This document shows positions 24,801 through 33,796 of a DNA stretch of 64,000 bases, in pieces (positions within the stretch are counted from its first letter, which is position 1; each line of letters starts with the position of its first letter). The stretch spans positions 1,298,786 through 1,362,785 of the forward strand of contig NZ_OBDY01000001.1 of the NCBI RefSeq assembly GCF_900215205.1, read 5' to 3'. The translations under genes and the position numbers were made by a program. Source of the DNA: Paractinoplanes atraurantiacus (lineage in GTDB: Bacteria; Actinomycetota; Actinomycetes; Mycobacteriales; Micromonosporaceae). The notes under the pieces were generated by a model that was not told where the DNA came from, made no database searches, and saw nothing but the letters and a program-made list of their open reading frames with translations.

Positions 24801-25925
24801 ATGGCCGGACGACGCGGCGCGCGAGCCGGGCGCGGATGGGATGCCATCCCGCCCCGGCCGCCCCGCCCTTCCGATGAGCATCCGCCCGGCGATTCCCCCG
24901 GCGACGAAACGGAACGCGGCAACGTCCCGCCCCGTCACCGAGGCGACTCGCCGGGCGGAACCTCCCGCCCCGCCCGCCAGGGCCTCCCGTGGTCCCATTC
25001 CGACCCTTTCGGCGTGGGCCTGACTTCCTCGGACAGCCCTGCCCGAGCCGAGTCCACTCCGGACGACGCCGATCAGGCCGGCTTCTGGCCGGACGACCCT
25101 GACGACCCCGGCCCGGGCCGTTCCGCCTCCGGCGGGGGCAGCTTCGGCAGCAGCGGCTCCAGCCGGTCCCGTTCCAGCCGGCCGGGCTCAGGTGGTGGCG
25201 GTTTCGGCAGTAGCGGTTCCCGTCAGTCCCGTTCCAGCCGCTCGGGTTCCGGGGGAGGCGGTTTCGGCAGCAGCGGTTCCCGTCAGGCCCGTTCCAGCCG
25301 GTCGGGTTCCGAGGGGGAAGGCTTCGGCGGCGACGAGCCGCAGCAGCCTCGCTCCAGCGGCGGTGGCTCCGGGCGGCAGGCTCAGCCGGCGCAGAGCGAG
25401 GGGGAGCGCGCCCGGGAGATCTGCCTGCGCCAACTGGCGGTGCGCCCTCGCACGAGGGCCGAGCTGGCGAAGGTTTTGGCCCGCAAGGAGATCTCCGACG
25501 AGGTGATCGCGGAGGTCCTGGACCGCTACGACGAGGTCGGCATCATCGACGACGCCGCTTTCGCCCGCGCCTGGGTCTCGAGCCGCCATCACGGCCGTGG
25601 ACTGGCCCGCCGGGCCTTGGCCAACGAGCTGCGCCAGCGCGGCGTGGACGCGGAAACCGCCGGCGAGGCCCTGGAGGCCGTCGACGACGAGGACGAGGCT
25701 GCCACCGCCCGAGCCCTGGTCGACCGCAAACTCCGTACCGCCACCGGCCCGCCCGACGCCGTCTTCCGCCGCTTGGTGGCCATGCTGGCCCGCAAGGGCT
25801 ACCCCGCGGGCATCGCCTTCCGCGCCGTCAAAGACGCCTTGGCCGCCCGAGACGCCGAGGCCGCCGAATTCGCCGACGCCGTGGACGCCGACGCCCTGGC
25901 CGACGAAAACACCGACCTCTCCTGA
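24801..25925 (+). CDS. recX: RecX with a long disordered N-terminal extension
   Basis: Only the last ~170 of 374 residues form the RecX helical-repeat domain (AREICLRQLAVRPRTRAEL, VLDRYDEVGIIDDAAFARAWV, ARRALANELRQRGVD). The first ~200 residues are low-complexity: a Pro/Arg/Asp-rich part, then three 20-residue repeats rich in Gly, Ser and Arg (GFGSSGSRQSRSSRSGSG). RecX binds and inhibits RecA filaments. Actinobacterial RecX is usually 160–220 residues, so this is nearly double. The SR-type repeats could bind DNA or be phosphorylated, which is inference. It follows recA closely and is probably co-transcribed. Confidence 0.92.
   Translation: MAGRRGARAGRGWDAIPPRPPRPSDEHPPGDSPGDETERGNVPPRHRGDSPGGTSRPARQGLPWSHSDPFGVGLTSSDSPARAESTPDDADQAGFWPDDPDDPGPGRSASGGGSFGSSGSSRSRSSRPGSGGGGFGSSGSRQSRSSRSGSGGGGFGSSGSRQARSSRSGSEGEGFGGDEPQQPRSSGGGSGRQAQPAQSEGERAREICLRQLAVRPRTRAELAKVLARKEISDEVIAEVLDRYDEVGIIDDAAFARAWVSSRHHGRGLARRALANELRQRGVDAETAGEALEAVDDEDEAATARALVDRKLRTATGPPDAVFRRLVAMLARKGYPAGIAFRAVKDALAARDAEAAEFADAVDADALADENTDLS
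25132..25311 (+). repeat. Three 60-bp tandem repeats inside recX
   Basis: Three units of about 60 bp encode the (S/G)FGSSGSRQ(S/A)RSSRSGSGGG repeat. Units 2 and 3 are almost identical in DNA, so the array is young and could vary in copy number without a frameshift. Confidence 0.8.
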
Positions 25926-25927
25926 CG

Positions 25928-25950
25928 CCTCCCACCCGGCCGGTGGGAGG
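25928..25950 (+). terminator. Hairpin after recX that overlaps the next ribosome-binding site
   Basis: CCTCCCACC, CGGCC and GGTGGGAGG form a perfect 9-bp stem 3 nt after the recX stop. Its 3' arm contains the GGGAGG that serves ATG 25959. It may act as terminator or as a lid on translation of the next gene. Confidence 0.6.
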
Positions 25951-25958
25951 GATCTACG

Positions 25959-26600
25959 ATGCCGCGCATGGCGTTGATTCATCGGGCTCAGATCCGTCCC
26001 ACCAAACTCGAGCTGTTGGAAGGGTGGCTTCCCTCGCGGGAGTGGGCCGTCGGGGGTGGCTCAGGGCTCGAACGGGTTGCGGCCTATCGGTTCGACGACC
26101 CGGCGGGAGAGGTCGGCATCGAGACCCTCCTGGTGCGGGCGGGGGAGGGGCCGGCGCTTCAGGTCCCGCTCACCTATCGGGGGGCTCCTCTCGACGGAGG
26201 GGACTCCTGGCTGGTGGGCACGTGCGAGCATTCGGTGCTCGGGCCGCGTTGGGTGTACGACGCCACCGGCGACCCGGTCTACGCGGCGGCGCTGGTGACG
26301 GCGATCCTCGGTGGTGAGGGCCAGGCGCAGGAATTCTTCGAGACCGATGGGCGGCTCGAACCACGGGCGCTCAGCATGACCATCGCCGTCGACGGGTCAG
26401 CGGCCGAAGGAGATCCGGCGCTGAACGATCAGGTGGTGCCGGGTGATCCGGCCCTGGTCGTGACCGAGGCGGCCGAGTTCGCGGTGATCCGGCGGGTCGG
26501 GGATGGCGGCGCGCGGAAGGGACTGCGATTGAGCGGCTCGTGGGAGGGCCAGCCCGCGCTTGTTCCGCTGGTGTACGCGCGACTCGAGAATGTGGAATAG
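25959..26600 (+). CDS. Maltokinase N-terminal-cap-like (CG0192-type) protein
   Basis: This 213-residue protein resembles the actinobacterial family whose members begin with IHRAQIRPTKLELLEGWLPSR and carry LERVAAYRFDDPAGEVGIETLL, VPLTYRGAPL and CEHSVLGPRWVYDATGDPV. The fold is related to the N-terminal cap of maltokinase but lacks the kinase domain. No catalytic role can be assigned. ATG 25959 has GGAGGG 7 nt upstream, in the arm of a hairpin. The family call is from memory of these motifs. Confidence 0.65.
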   Translation: MPRMALIHRAQIRPTKLELLEGWLPSREWAVGGGSGLERVAAYRFDDPAGEVGIETLLVRAGEGPALQVPLTYRGAPLDGGDSWLVGTCEHSVLGPRWVYDATGDPVYAAALVTAILGGEGQAQEFFETDGRLEPRALSMTIAVDGSAAEGDPALNDQVVPGDPALVVTEAAEFAVIRRVGDGGARKGLRLSGSWEGQPALVPLVYARLENVE

Positions 26601-26742
26601 ATAACAACCAGTATTTCTATACCTCCATATTGTCGGGTGTGGATGGCGCGAGTGGGTTGACCTCGGTTAAGTTGCTTCCTCACATCGCGGGGGGATCGCT
26701 GAAATGTGTGTGGTCTCTCCGCGTGCGACAACGGGGAGGAAC

Positions 26743-27762
26743 ATGCGGATCAATCAGCTTGCGCGGCGCCGCGGAGTACGCGCGGTCGTGCGACTCGGTG
26801 TGCTGGCCGGCGCGGTCGGCGTCGCGGCGCTGACCGGCGCCCACGCGGCCGGCGCCGCGACCACGAACGCCGCCACCCGCGGCATCGTGATCGTCACCGA
26901 GGAGCCCACGACCACCACCGGCGAGGCCGGCACCACGCCCGCCGCGAACGAGGCCGACCCGGCCCCCACCGCGGACGAGAACGACCCGGCCTCCGACGAA
27001 GACCCACCCGGCAATGGAGGTGGCGATACCCCGCCCGGTGACGGTGGCGGCGACACTCCGCCCGGCGATGGCGGCGGCGACACTCCGCCCGGTGACGGTG
27101 GCGGCGACACTCCGCCGGGTGACGGCGGTGGTGACACTCCACCGGGTGGCGGCGATACTCCGCCGGGCGATGGCGGTGGTGATGGCGGCGGTGACACGCC
27201 GCCCGGCGACGGTGGCGGCGGTGAGAATCCGCCCGGTGACGGTGGTGGGAATCCGCCCGGTGACGGTGGTGGGAATCCGCCCGGTGACGGTGGTGGGAAC
27301 CCGCCCGGTGACGGCGGTGGGAACCCGCCCGGCAACGGTGGCGAAAGCCCGCCCGGCAACGGCGGTGGGAACCCGCCCGGCAACGGTGGCGAGAATCCTC
27401 CCGGCGGCGGCGGTGAGAACCCGCCCGGCGGCGGTGGCGGCGACGGCGGTGAGGATCCGCCCGGCGACGGCGGCGGGACCCCGCCTGGCGACAACGGCCC
27501 GGATGACAATCCGCCCGCGGCCGACCCCGGCCCGGACGGCAACGGCGATCAGAACGGCGACGCCGACCAGAACGGCGGCATCACCCCGGACAATGACACC
27601 AACGATGCCGGCGGCACCGGTGGCTCGGGCGACGGCAACCCGATCCTCGCGCTGACCGGCGCCAACTCGGCCGGCATGGCCGGCACCGGCGCGGCCGTAG
27701 TGGTCGGCGGCGTGGTCCTGCTGCTCGTGACCAGGCGGCGCCGCGCCGAGTCGCAGGCCTGA
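26743..27762 (+). CDS. PPGDGGG-repeat surface protein with a sorting-like C-terminus
   Basis: This 339-residue protein has a signal peptide with a twin-Arg-rich n-region (about 1–43), a short Thr/Glu/Asp-rich segment, then about 150 residues of Pro-Pro-Gly-(Asp/Asn)-Gly-Gly repeats. The end reads ILALTGANSAG, a hydrophobic helix and TRRRR. LALTG resembles sorting signals of actinobacterial sortases, so wall anchoring is likely. ATG 26743 is preceded by GGGGAGGA. The repeat stalk could project a short N-terminal domain or act as an elastic linker. A strong terminator follows. Function is unknown. Confidence 0.8.
   Translation: MRINQLARRRGVRAVVRLGVLAGAVGVAALTGAHAAGAATTNAATRGIVIVTEEPTTTTGEAGTTPAANEADPAPTADENDPASDEDPPGNGGGDTPPGDGGGDTPPGDGGGDTPPGDGGGDTPPGDGGGDTPPGGGDTPPGDGGGDGGGDTPPGDGGGGENPPGDGGGNPPGDGGGNPPGDGGGNPPGDGGGNPPGNGGESPPGNGGGNPPGNGGENPPGGGGENPPGGGGGDGGEDPPGDGGGTPPGDNGPDDNPPAADPGPDGNGDQNGDADQNGGITPDNDTNDAGGTGGSGDGNPILALTGANSAGMAGTGAAVVVGGVVLLLVTRRRRAESQA
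27010..27480 (+). repeat. Tandem repeat encoding PPGDGGG units
   Basis: About two dozen imperfect units of 21–24 bp encode PPGDGGGDT, then PPGDGGGN, PPGNGG(G/E) and PPGGGG(E/G) variants. The array shows sub-families, indicating successive local expansions. Confidence 0.85.
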
Positions 27763-27768
27763 CGGCGA

Positions 27769-27803
27769 CATCCGGCCGTGACCTCCAGGGTCACGGCCGG
27801 ATG
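27769..27803 (+). terminator. Strong hairpin terminator
   Basis: CATCCGGCCGTGACC, a TCCAG loop and GGTCACGGCCGGATG make a perfect 15-bp stem 7 nt after the stop of the PPGDGGG gene. Confidence 0.85.
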
Positions 27804-27865
27804 AGACCGCATCGGCGCCGGCGAATCACGATCTTGACAGGACATCGGCACTGGCCACTGCCTGG

Positions 27866-27871
27866 TAATCT
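27866..27871 (+). promoter_or_regulatory. -10 element (TAATCT) for a leaderless start
   Basis: TAATCT ends 8 nt before GTG 27880, and no ribosome-binding site is present. A TTGACA at 27834–27839 is 26 nt upstream of the hexamer, too far for a normal -35. Confidence 0.55.
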
Positions 27872-27879
27872 GCGACGTT

Positions 27880-29544
27880 GTGACCGATCAGAGCCGTATA
27901 CCGGGCTACGGTCCCTTCCAGGAAGGCACCGAGCCGACCGCGCCGATCCCCTCGCAGCCCCACCCGGCTGCGCACCCTTCGCCGGCCCCGAACGACCAGC
28001 CACCCCGCGGCCTCCCCGGTCAGCCCACCGTCCCGCCCCACCCAGCAGACAGCGGCGCTCCCGCACCCAGTAGCGCTCCGCCACTTGGCGCCGCCCAGGC
28101 TGTTGGCAGTGCTCTGTCACCTGGTGGCGCCGCGACGGCGAGCGCCCTCCCAGCGGCGAGTGGCCCCCTGGCGGCTGGTGGCGTCCCGGCGGCGAGCGCC
28201 CTTCCAGCGGCGAGCGCCCTTCCAGCGGCGAGCGCCCTCCCAGCGGCGAGTGGCCCCCTGGCGGCTGGTGGCGTCCCGGCGGCGAGCGGCTTCCCGGCAC
28301 CTGATGGTGCCTCGGCGGCGAACGGCCTCCCAGCGGAGGGTGACCTCCGAGCGGGGGGCGGCCTCCCGGCACGTCGTGGCGTCCCGGCCGCGAGCTATGG
28401 CAATACCCCGGCCGTTGGCGGACCTTGGCCGGTGAGTGCGTCGCCCGTTTCGGCTGGCGGCAGTGTCCCGGCGGCGGGCGGCGTCCCGGCGGCGGGCGGC
28501 GTCCCGGCGGGCGGCACTGGTCCTTGGGCGGAGAGTGGGCCGCCGGCATCGAGCGGCGACCAGCCGTATCGAAGTGCCGGCAGCCATCCGGCCGACGGCA
28601 GCTCCCCAAGCGGCGGCGCTCCAAGCGGTGGCGGCGCCCCGAGCGGCCCGTCCGGTGGTGGTGGGTTGTGGCCGGTCAGTGGGTCGCCCGATCCGAGCAG
28701 CGGAGTGCCTGATCCGACGAGCGGCACCCCCTACCCCGGCGTACCCTCAAGTCCGCCATTTCCGACGAATCCGGCGAGCCCGTCCGGTGGCGGCGCCTCC
28801 TACGGCCCGTTCCATGGGGATCCCTACCAAAGGCCGGCCGAGAGCAACCCCTACGGCTTCGACGCGCCCCCCGGGCGCCGCATCGAGCCGACCCCGCCTC
28901 CCAACCGCGGCCGCTTCCTCCTCGGTCTCCTGGCCGGGCTGATCGCCGGACTGCTGCTCTTCGGTGCCGGCGGATTCTTCGCCGGCCGCGCCACCGCCCC
29001 CGAGCAGGCGGCCCCCACCCCCGAAGCCGCACCCACCAGCCTCGGTGTCTTCGAGCAGAGCCAGGCCTCTCTCAACGCGCCTGACTTCGCCGGCACCGGT
29101 CTCGTCACCCTCTCCGAGGGCTGGCTTCCCTATCTCTCCACCTGCGGCCGCAGCGGCACCCCGGGCGGCCCCAAGCTGAGCCCGGGTGAGAAGGTCCGCG
29201 TCCGCTGCACGCTGGACGGCATGAGCGCGATCTTCGTCGAGTACGACTCGGTCGCCGAGCGGGACAAGGCCCGTGTCAAGGCGATGGGGCAGGCCGTCGA
29301 CGCCCGCACGCTCACGCCGGGGGTGGGGCCGGCCACCGAAGGGCCTACTCCGAGCGGGCGAACCACCGGCAACTACGTGGAATACGCGTATCGTCTCACC
29401 GAGGGCGGAACCACCCGAACCGTCAGCGGCCTCTGGTGGGACGACTCCGCGAAACCGGTGGCGGGCTTCCTGCTCGCGTACTGGAAGGAGGGTCTCGGTG
29501 AGAAGTGGGAGCCGATGCGCGATCTCTGGTCCAGGTACGCCTGA
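27880..29544 (+). CDS. Membrane protein with a ~340-residue Ala/Pro-rich cytoplasmic tail
   Basis: This 554-residue protein has a disordered N-terminus rich in Ala, Pro, Gly and Ser with repeats (ALPAASGPLAAGGVPAAS), then Pro/Arg, one membrane helix near 345–368 (FLLGLLAGLIAGLLLFGAGGFF), and an outer domain of about 180 residues. That domain contains a Cys pair (YLSTCGRSG, VRVRCTLDG), FVEYDSVAERDKARVK and YRLTEGGTTRTVSGLWW. With no cleavable signal peptide, the tail should face the cytoplasm. The layout (disordered inside, small domain outside) mirrors the sortase at 9703. It could sense or organise the envelope; function is unknown. Confidence 0.8.
   Translation: MTDQSRIPGYGPFQEGTEPTAPIPSQPHPAAHPSPAPNDQPPRGLPGQPTVPPHPADSGAPAPSSAPPLGAAQAVGSALSPGGAATASALPAASGPLAAGGVPAASALPAASALPAASALPAASGPLAAGGVPAASGFPAPDGASAANGLPAEGDLRAGGGLPARRGVPAASYGNTPAVGGPWPVSASPVSAGGSVPAAGGVPAAGGVPAGGTGPWAESGPPASSGDQPYRSAGSHPADGSSPSGGAPSGGGAPSGPSGGGGLWPVSGSPDPSSGVPDPTSGTPYPGVPSSPPFPTNPASPSGGGASYGPFHGDPYQRPAESNPYGFDAPPGRRIEPTPPPNRGRFLLGLLAGLIAGLLLFGAGGFFAGRATAPEQAAPTPEAAPTSLGVFEQSQASLNAPDFAGTGLVTLSEGWLPYLSTCGRSGTPGGPKLSPGEKVRVRCTLDGMSAIFVEYDSVAERDKARVKAMGQAVDARTLTPGVGPATEGPTPSGRTTGNYVEYAYRLTEGGTTRTVSGLWWDDSAKPVAGFLLAYWKEGLGEKWEPMRDLWSRYA
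28141..28288 (+). repeat. Perfect 58-nt direct repeat in the Ala/Pro tail
   Basis: The 58 nt at 28141–28198 recur exactly at 28231–28288, 90 bp apart. They flank three 18-bp copies of the segment encoding SALPAA. The exact match points to recent duplication. Confidence 0.85.
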
Positions 29545-29586
29545 ATTGCGGTGACCTGGGGGTAAGCAGCACCGAATCATGGATCC

Positions 29587-29616
29587 TTGACCGAAGTGGC
29601 ATCCGCGACCTAGCCT
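29587..29616 (+). promoter_or_regulatory. Housekeeping-type promoter upstream of rny
   Basis: TTGACC (29587–29592), an 18-nt spacer and TAGCCT (29611–29616) fit a principal-sigma promoter. The 340-bp gap 29545–29884 also holds an AT-rich stretch (29630–29705); nothing else is recognised in it. Confidence 0.5.
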
Positions 29617-29884
29617 CGCGTTACACAAGGTTTGTTCGACCATCGCATGCAACACGCACAACATAGATCGCATTACATTACGGCATCACTTATCCAGTAA
29701 GATGCCGCCCGAAGCGCCAAACCGCGAAACCCGAGGCGCCGAGGGCTTGACATACCAGCGGTCGGCCCCGGCGTACCCACGCCAGCGGAGGGGCCTGATC
29801 TCTCCTGCGCATCCGCGGCCTTGGTCGGGCATCCCACAGATGGCCCGCGCGCGTGTCGTGCCGGGCGGCGAAGGGAGACGCGGC

Positions 29885-31603
29885 GTGCTGACCGCCCTGG
29901 ACTGGGTGCTGGTGGTGGCGATCGTCGTCCTCGCCGCCTTCGTGGTGGGCGGCATGCTGCTCGGCGCCCGGGCGCTGCGTCACCTCAAGAAGACCGACGC
30001 GCAGGGTTCGGGTCAAGCGGTCGACGACGCGCTGGCCAAGGTCGACGACGCCAATGCCAAGGCCGCTTCCGTACGGGCGGAGGCTGCCGCCGCCAAGGCC
30101 GAGGCCAACGCCGCGCGCGCCGAGGCCCGCCGGGTCCTCGAGGACGCGCACAGCGAGGCCGACACCATCCTCGAGCGCGCCCACCGCCAGGCCGAGGCCG
30201 ACGCCGAGCAGGTCCGTTCCGCCGCCCGCCGCTCCGGCGAGAGGGAGGTCGCCCTCCTGAACGCCACCGCCAAGGAGCAGGCGGCCGAGGTCGAGCGCCG
30301 CGCCGCCCGCATCGACGAGCGGGAGCGGCTGCACGCCGAGGAGGTGGAGCGCCTCGTCGAGCGGGAGCGCCGCCTCGCCGGCATGGACACCGACCTCTCC
30401 TCGCGCGAGGCCGCCCTCTCCACCAAGGAGGCGGAGCTGGCCGGCGCCGAGGAGGAGAAGCGCCGCGAGCTGGAGCGGGTCGCCGCCCTGACCGCCGAGG
30501 CGGCCCGGGCCGAGCTGGTCGAGAGCATCGAGGCGCAGGCCAAGCGCGAGGCCGCGATCATCGTGCGGGACATCGAGGCCGAGGCGAAGAGCACCGCCGA
30601 CACCCGGGCCCGGCACATCGTGGTCGACGCCATCCAGCGGATCGCCAGCGAGCAGACCTCGGAGAGCGTGGTCAGCGTCCTTCATCTGCCCAGCGACGAG
30701 ATGAAGGGCCGGATCATCGGCCGTGAGGGCCGCAACATCAGGGCCTTCGAGTCGGTCACCGGCGTCAACCTGATCATCGACGACACCCCGGAGGCCGTGC
30801 TCCTGTCGTGCTTCGACCCGGTTCGCCGTGAGGTCGGCCGGCTGACCCTGGAGAAGCTGGTGCTGGACGGGCGCATCCACCCGCACCGCATCGAGGAGGT
30901 CTTCGAGAGCGCCAAGAACGAGGTCGACGTGCTGTGCGACCGGGCGGCCGAGGACGCGCTGGTCGACGTCGGCATCACCGACCTGCACCCGGAGCTGAAG
31001 AAGCTGCTGGGCCGGCTGCGCTACCGCACCAGCTACGGCCAGAACGTGCTCAAGCATCTGGTGGAGACCGCCCACATCGCCGGCATCATGGCCGCCGAGC
31101 TGGGCCTGGATGTGCCGACGATGAAGCGGGCCGCTTTCCTGCACGACATCGGCAAGGCGCTCACCCACGAGGTCGAGGGCAGCCACGCGCTGATCGGCGC
31201 CGACCTGGCCCGCAAGTACGGCGAGTCGGAGGACGTGGTGCACGCGATCGAGGCGCACCACAACGAGGTGCCGCCGCAGACGATCGAGGCCGTGCTGACG
31301 CAGGCCGCGGACGCGTGCTCGGGCGGGCGGCCCGGCGCTCGGCGGGAGAGCCTGGAGGCGTACGTCAAACGCCTCGAGAGGATCGAGGAGATCGCCGCGA
31401 GCAAGGTCGGGGTGGAGAAGGTCTTCGCGATGCAGGCCGGCCGGGAGATCCGCGTGATGGTCCGGCCGGACGACGTCGACGACATCGGCGCCGCCGTCCT
31501 GGCCAGGGATGTTGCCAAGCAGATCGAGGAGGAGCTGACCTATCCGGGTCAGATCAGGGTCACCGTGGTGCGCGAGTCACGCGTCACCGAGCTCGCTCGT
31601 TAG
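29885..31603 (+). CDS. rny: Ribonuclease Y
   Basis: This 572-residue endoribonuclease starts mRNA decay at the membrane. It has an N-terminal helix ([22 protein letters not shown]), a long coiled coil rich in Ala, Glu and Arg (about 45–250), a KH domain with [15 protein letters not shown] (about 277–291) and an HD domain with HDIGK (about 420). GTG 29885 is chosen because GAAGGGAG precedes it and the membrane helix then begins at residue 5. The last 27 nt overlap the convergent DinB-fold gene. Confidence 0.95.
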   Translation: MLTALDWVLVVAIVVLAAFVVGGMLLGARALRHLKKTDAQGSGQAVDDALAKVDDANAKAASVRAEAAAAKAEANAARAEARRVLEDAHSEADTILERAHRQAEADAEQVRSAARRSGEREVALLNATAKEQAAEVERRAARIDERERLHAEEVERLVERERRLAGMDTDLSSREAALSTKEAELAGAEEEKRRELERVAALTAEAARAELVESIEAQAKREAAIIVRDIEAEAKSTADTRARHIVVDAIQRIASEQTSESVVSVLHLPSDEMKGRIIGREGRNIRAFESVTGVNLIIDDTPEAVLLSCFDPVRREVGRLTLEKLVLDGRIHPHRIEEVFESAKNEVDVLCDRAAEDALVDVGITDLHPELKKLLGRLRYRTSYGQNVLKHLVETAHIAGIMAAELGLDVPTMKRAAFLHDIGKALTHEVEGSHALIGADLARKYGESEDVVHAIEAHHNEVPPQTIEAVLTQAADACSGGRPGARRESLEAYVKRLERIEEIAASKVGVEKVFAMQAGREIRVMVRPDDVDDIGAAVLARDVAKQIEEELTYPGQIRVTVVRESRVTELAR

Positions 31604-32077
31604 GCCGAGCTGCTCGCGGAGGATGTCCGCGTGCCCGCAGTGCTGGGCCAGCTCACGCAGCAGGTGCATGTAGGCCCAGCGCAGCGGGAGCGGCCCGCGC
31701 CGGTTGCCCGGCAGCAGGTCGTCGAGGCCGATCGAGGCCGCCGCCCGCCGCGAGTTCTCGATGGTCTCGCGGTACGCGTCCTGGATGCTCTCGATGGTGT
31801 CGTCGTCGTCGAGCAGGAACGACTCGTCGGCGGTGAGCGGGATGCCGAGCTCGGCCCGCGACTTCCCGGTCACCGCCTCGCCGAACCAGACGTTCTCCAC
31901 CATCGTCACGTGCTTGACCAGCCCGAGCAGCGTGGTCCGCGAAGGCACCAGGGAGGCCCGGGCCTGCTCCTCGGTGACGCCGTCGAGGCTGTCGAGGAGC
32001 GCCTTGCGGTGCTCGTCCAGAAATGCCTCGAACTGGACCTTGGCGGGCTCGTGAATGGCGTCGTCGGCGGAAATCAT
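31577..32077 (-). CDS. DinB-fold protein (DUF664 type)
   Basis: This 166-residue four-helix-bundle protein has the metal-site pattern of the family: a His in [12 protein letters not shown] and two His in [17 protein letters not shown]. DinB-fold enzymes are often thiol-dependent transferases or detoxification enzymes that use mycothiol or bacillithiol; the substrate here is unknown. It converges on rny with a 27-bp overlap, so opposing transcription could affect both. Confidence 0.88.
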   Translation of the reverse strand: MISADDAIHEPAKVQFEAFLDEHRKALLDSLDGVTEEQARASLVPSRTTLLGLVKHVTMVENVWFGEAVTGKSRAELGIPLTADESFLLDDDDTIESIQDAYRETIENSRRAAASIGLDDLLPGNRRGPLPLRWAYMHLLRELAQHCGHADILREQLGLTSELGDA

Positions 32078-32089
32078 GCGCTCAGCATC

Positions 32090-32980
32090 TCAGACGGCAC
32101 CGCCGCCACCACCCATGCCCGGATCGGTTGCTCCCATGATCACGCCGCGGCCGGTGGCGCGGGGCGCCTTGCCGCTGCGCCGGGTGCGGCGGCTGAGCCA
32201 GCCGGCGAACGAGGTGAGCAGCGAGTTGACGGCGATGTAGATGATCGCGGCCACGATCGCGGCCTGGACCACGTTGCCGAAGTTGGCCGCCACGTTGTTG
32301 ACGCCGAGCTGGAGCAGCTCGTTGTACGAGATGATGTAGCCGAGCGCGGTGTCCTTGACCAGCACGACGAGCTGGCTGACGATCACCGGGAGCATGGCGC
32401 GGGCCGCCTGCGGGATGAGGATGTGCCCCATCACCTGCCCCTTGCGCATGCCGATGGCGTACGCCGCCTCGCTCTGCCCGGCCGGCACCGATTTCACACC
32501 GGCCCGGAACGCCTCGGCCAGCACCGACCCGTTGTAGAGGGTCAGGCCGATGACCACCGCCCAGAAGATCGACATGGGCTTCTCGGTCAGGTAGGGCACG
32601 CCGAAGAAGATGAAGAACATCATCAGCAGCAGGGGTACGGCCCGGAAAAACTCGACGACCGCACCGGCCGGCACCCGGACCCACCAGTGGTCGGAGAGCC
32701 GCCCCACCGCGAAGATCACGCCGAAGACCAGCGAGAGCGCCGCCGCCACGGCGGCCGCCTCGAGGGTGTGCAGCAGGCCGGGCAGGATGTAGTCGGTCCA
32801 CGTGCTCGACTGGGTGAAGGGCTTCCACAGGGCGGCCGCCCACTGGCCCTTCTCGTCGAACTTCCGGTAGATCCAGTAGAGCAGCGCCAGCAGGAGGACG
32901 CCGAAGGCGACCGTGAGGATCCGGTTGCGCGCCTTCGCGCGGGGCCCCGGGTGATCGTAGAGAACAGCGTCGGTGCTCAT
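32090..32980 (-). CDS. gluD: Glutamate-type amino acid ABC permease
   Basis: This 296-residue permease has five to six membrane helices and the EAA loop (EAAYAIGMRKGQVMGHILIPQA) that docks to the ATPase. The tail is basic, then Gly-rich. It is last of four same-strand genes ordered ATPase, binding protein, permease, permease, matching gluABCD of corynebacteria. The likely substrate is glutamate or another polar amino acid; it is not fixed by sequence alone. Confidence 0.92.
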   Translation of the reverse strand: MSTDAVLYDHPGPRAKARNRILTVAFGVLLLALLYWIYRKFDEKGQWAAALWKPFTQSSTWTDYILPGLLHTLEAAAVAAALSLVFGVIFAVGRLSDHWWVRVPAGAVVEFFRAVPLLLMMFFIFFGVPYLTEKPMSIFWAVVIGLTLYNGSVLAEAFRAGVKSVPAGQSEAAYAIGMRKGQVMGHILIPQAARAMLPVIVSQLVVLVKDTALGYIISYNELLQLGVNNVAANFGNVVQAAIVAAIIYIAVNSLLTSFAGWLSRRTRRSGKAPRATGRGVIMGATDPGMGGGGGAV

Positions 32981-33056
32981 TTTGTCTCTCCGCTTCGCTC
33001 CGCGACGGCATGAGCCCCGGGTGCGCTGAGCCGAATTGTTCGGTCGCTCCGCTCCC

Positions 33057-33731
33057 TCACCGCTTCACCGCCAGGCGGTTGGCCAGCCAGCCGAAGGCGT
33101 AGCCGGTGGGGATCAGGACGATCGCGAACGTGCCGGCGAAGACCAGGAAGATCGGGACGACCGCGTCGCCGTTCTCGTTGATCAGCTGCTTCATGGCGTT
33201 CGACGACTCCATGAGGCCGATCGTGCCGACGATCGTGGCGTTCTTGCAGAGCGCGATGATGATGCTGCCCAGCGGCGCGATCACGGCGCGGCCGGCCTGG
33301 GGCAGGATGATCATCGTGAGGGTCTGCCGGAACGTCATGCCGATGGCCCGGGCCGCCTCGGCCTGACCGGCCGGCACGGTGTTGATGCCGGAGCGGATCG
33401 CCTCGCAGACGAACGCCGCCGTGTACACCGCCAGGCCGGTGACACCGAGCCAGAAGTTGTTCAGGTCGATGTCGTCGGAGAACGCGACGCCGAGCGTCGA
33501 GAACAGGCCGAAGTAGCAGAAGAAGATGATCAGGGTGAGCGGCGTGTTGCGGAAGATGTTCACCCAGGCCGTGCCGAAGGCGCGCAGCACCGGGACGGGC
33601 GAGACCCGCATCGCGGCCAACAGGACGCCGAGCAGGAGAGCGCCGACGCCGCCGGCCAGGGTGAGCTTCAGGATCCAGAGGAACCCGGTGAGGTAGACCT
33701 CACGGTTGAGGGGATCGGAGAAGACGTCCAT
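33057..33731 (-). CDS. gluC: Glutamate-type amino acid ABC permease
   Basis: This 224-residue permease starts with MDVFSDPLNREVYLTGFLWIL and carries the EAA loop EAARAIGMTFRQTLTMIILPQA. ATG 33731 has GAAGG 5–6 nt upstream; a GTG two codons earlier is less well placed. It is separated from gluB by a stem-loop and from gluD by 76 bp. Confidence 0.92.
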   Translation of the reverse strand: MDVFSDPLNREVYLTGFLWILKLTLAGGVGALLLGVLLAAMRVSPVPVLRAFGTAWVNIFRNTPLTLIIFFCYFGLFSTLGVAFSDDIDLNNFWLGVTGLAVYTAAFVCEAIRSGINTVPAGQAEAARAIGMTFRQTLTMIILPQAGRAVIAPLGSIIIALCKNATIVGTIGLMESSNAMKQLINENGDAVVPIFLVFAGTFAIVLIPTGYAFGWLANRLAVKR

Positions 33732-33753
33732 CGGCACCTTCGAGCGAAGAAAA

Positions 33754-33783
33754 CCGCGAGGGCCGGATCACCGGCCCCCGCGG
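33754..33783 (-). terminator. Intra-operon stem-loop between gluB and gluC
   Basis: Two 13-nt arms (CCGCGAGGGCCGG and CCGGCCCCCGCGG) pair with one mismatch around a 4-nt loop. Such structures often protect or attenuate mRNA so that binding protein is made in excess over the permeases. Confidence 0.65.
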
Positions 33784-33796
33784 CACTGAAGAGGGA

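Noticed and set aside
27834..27839. TTGACA as the -35 of the 27880 gene
   Set aside because: It is 26 nt from the -10 candidate, outside the normal 16–19 nt.
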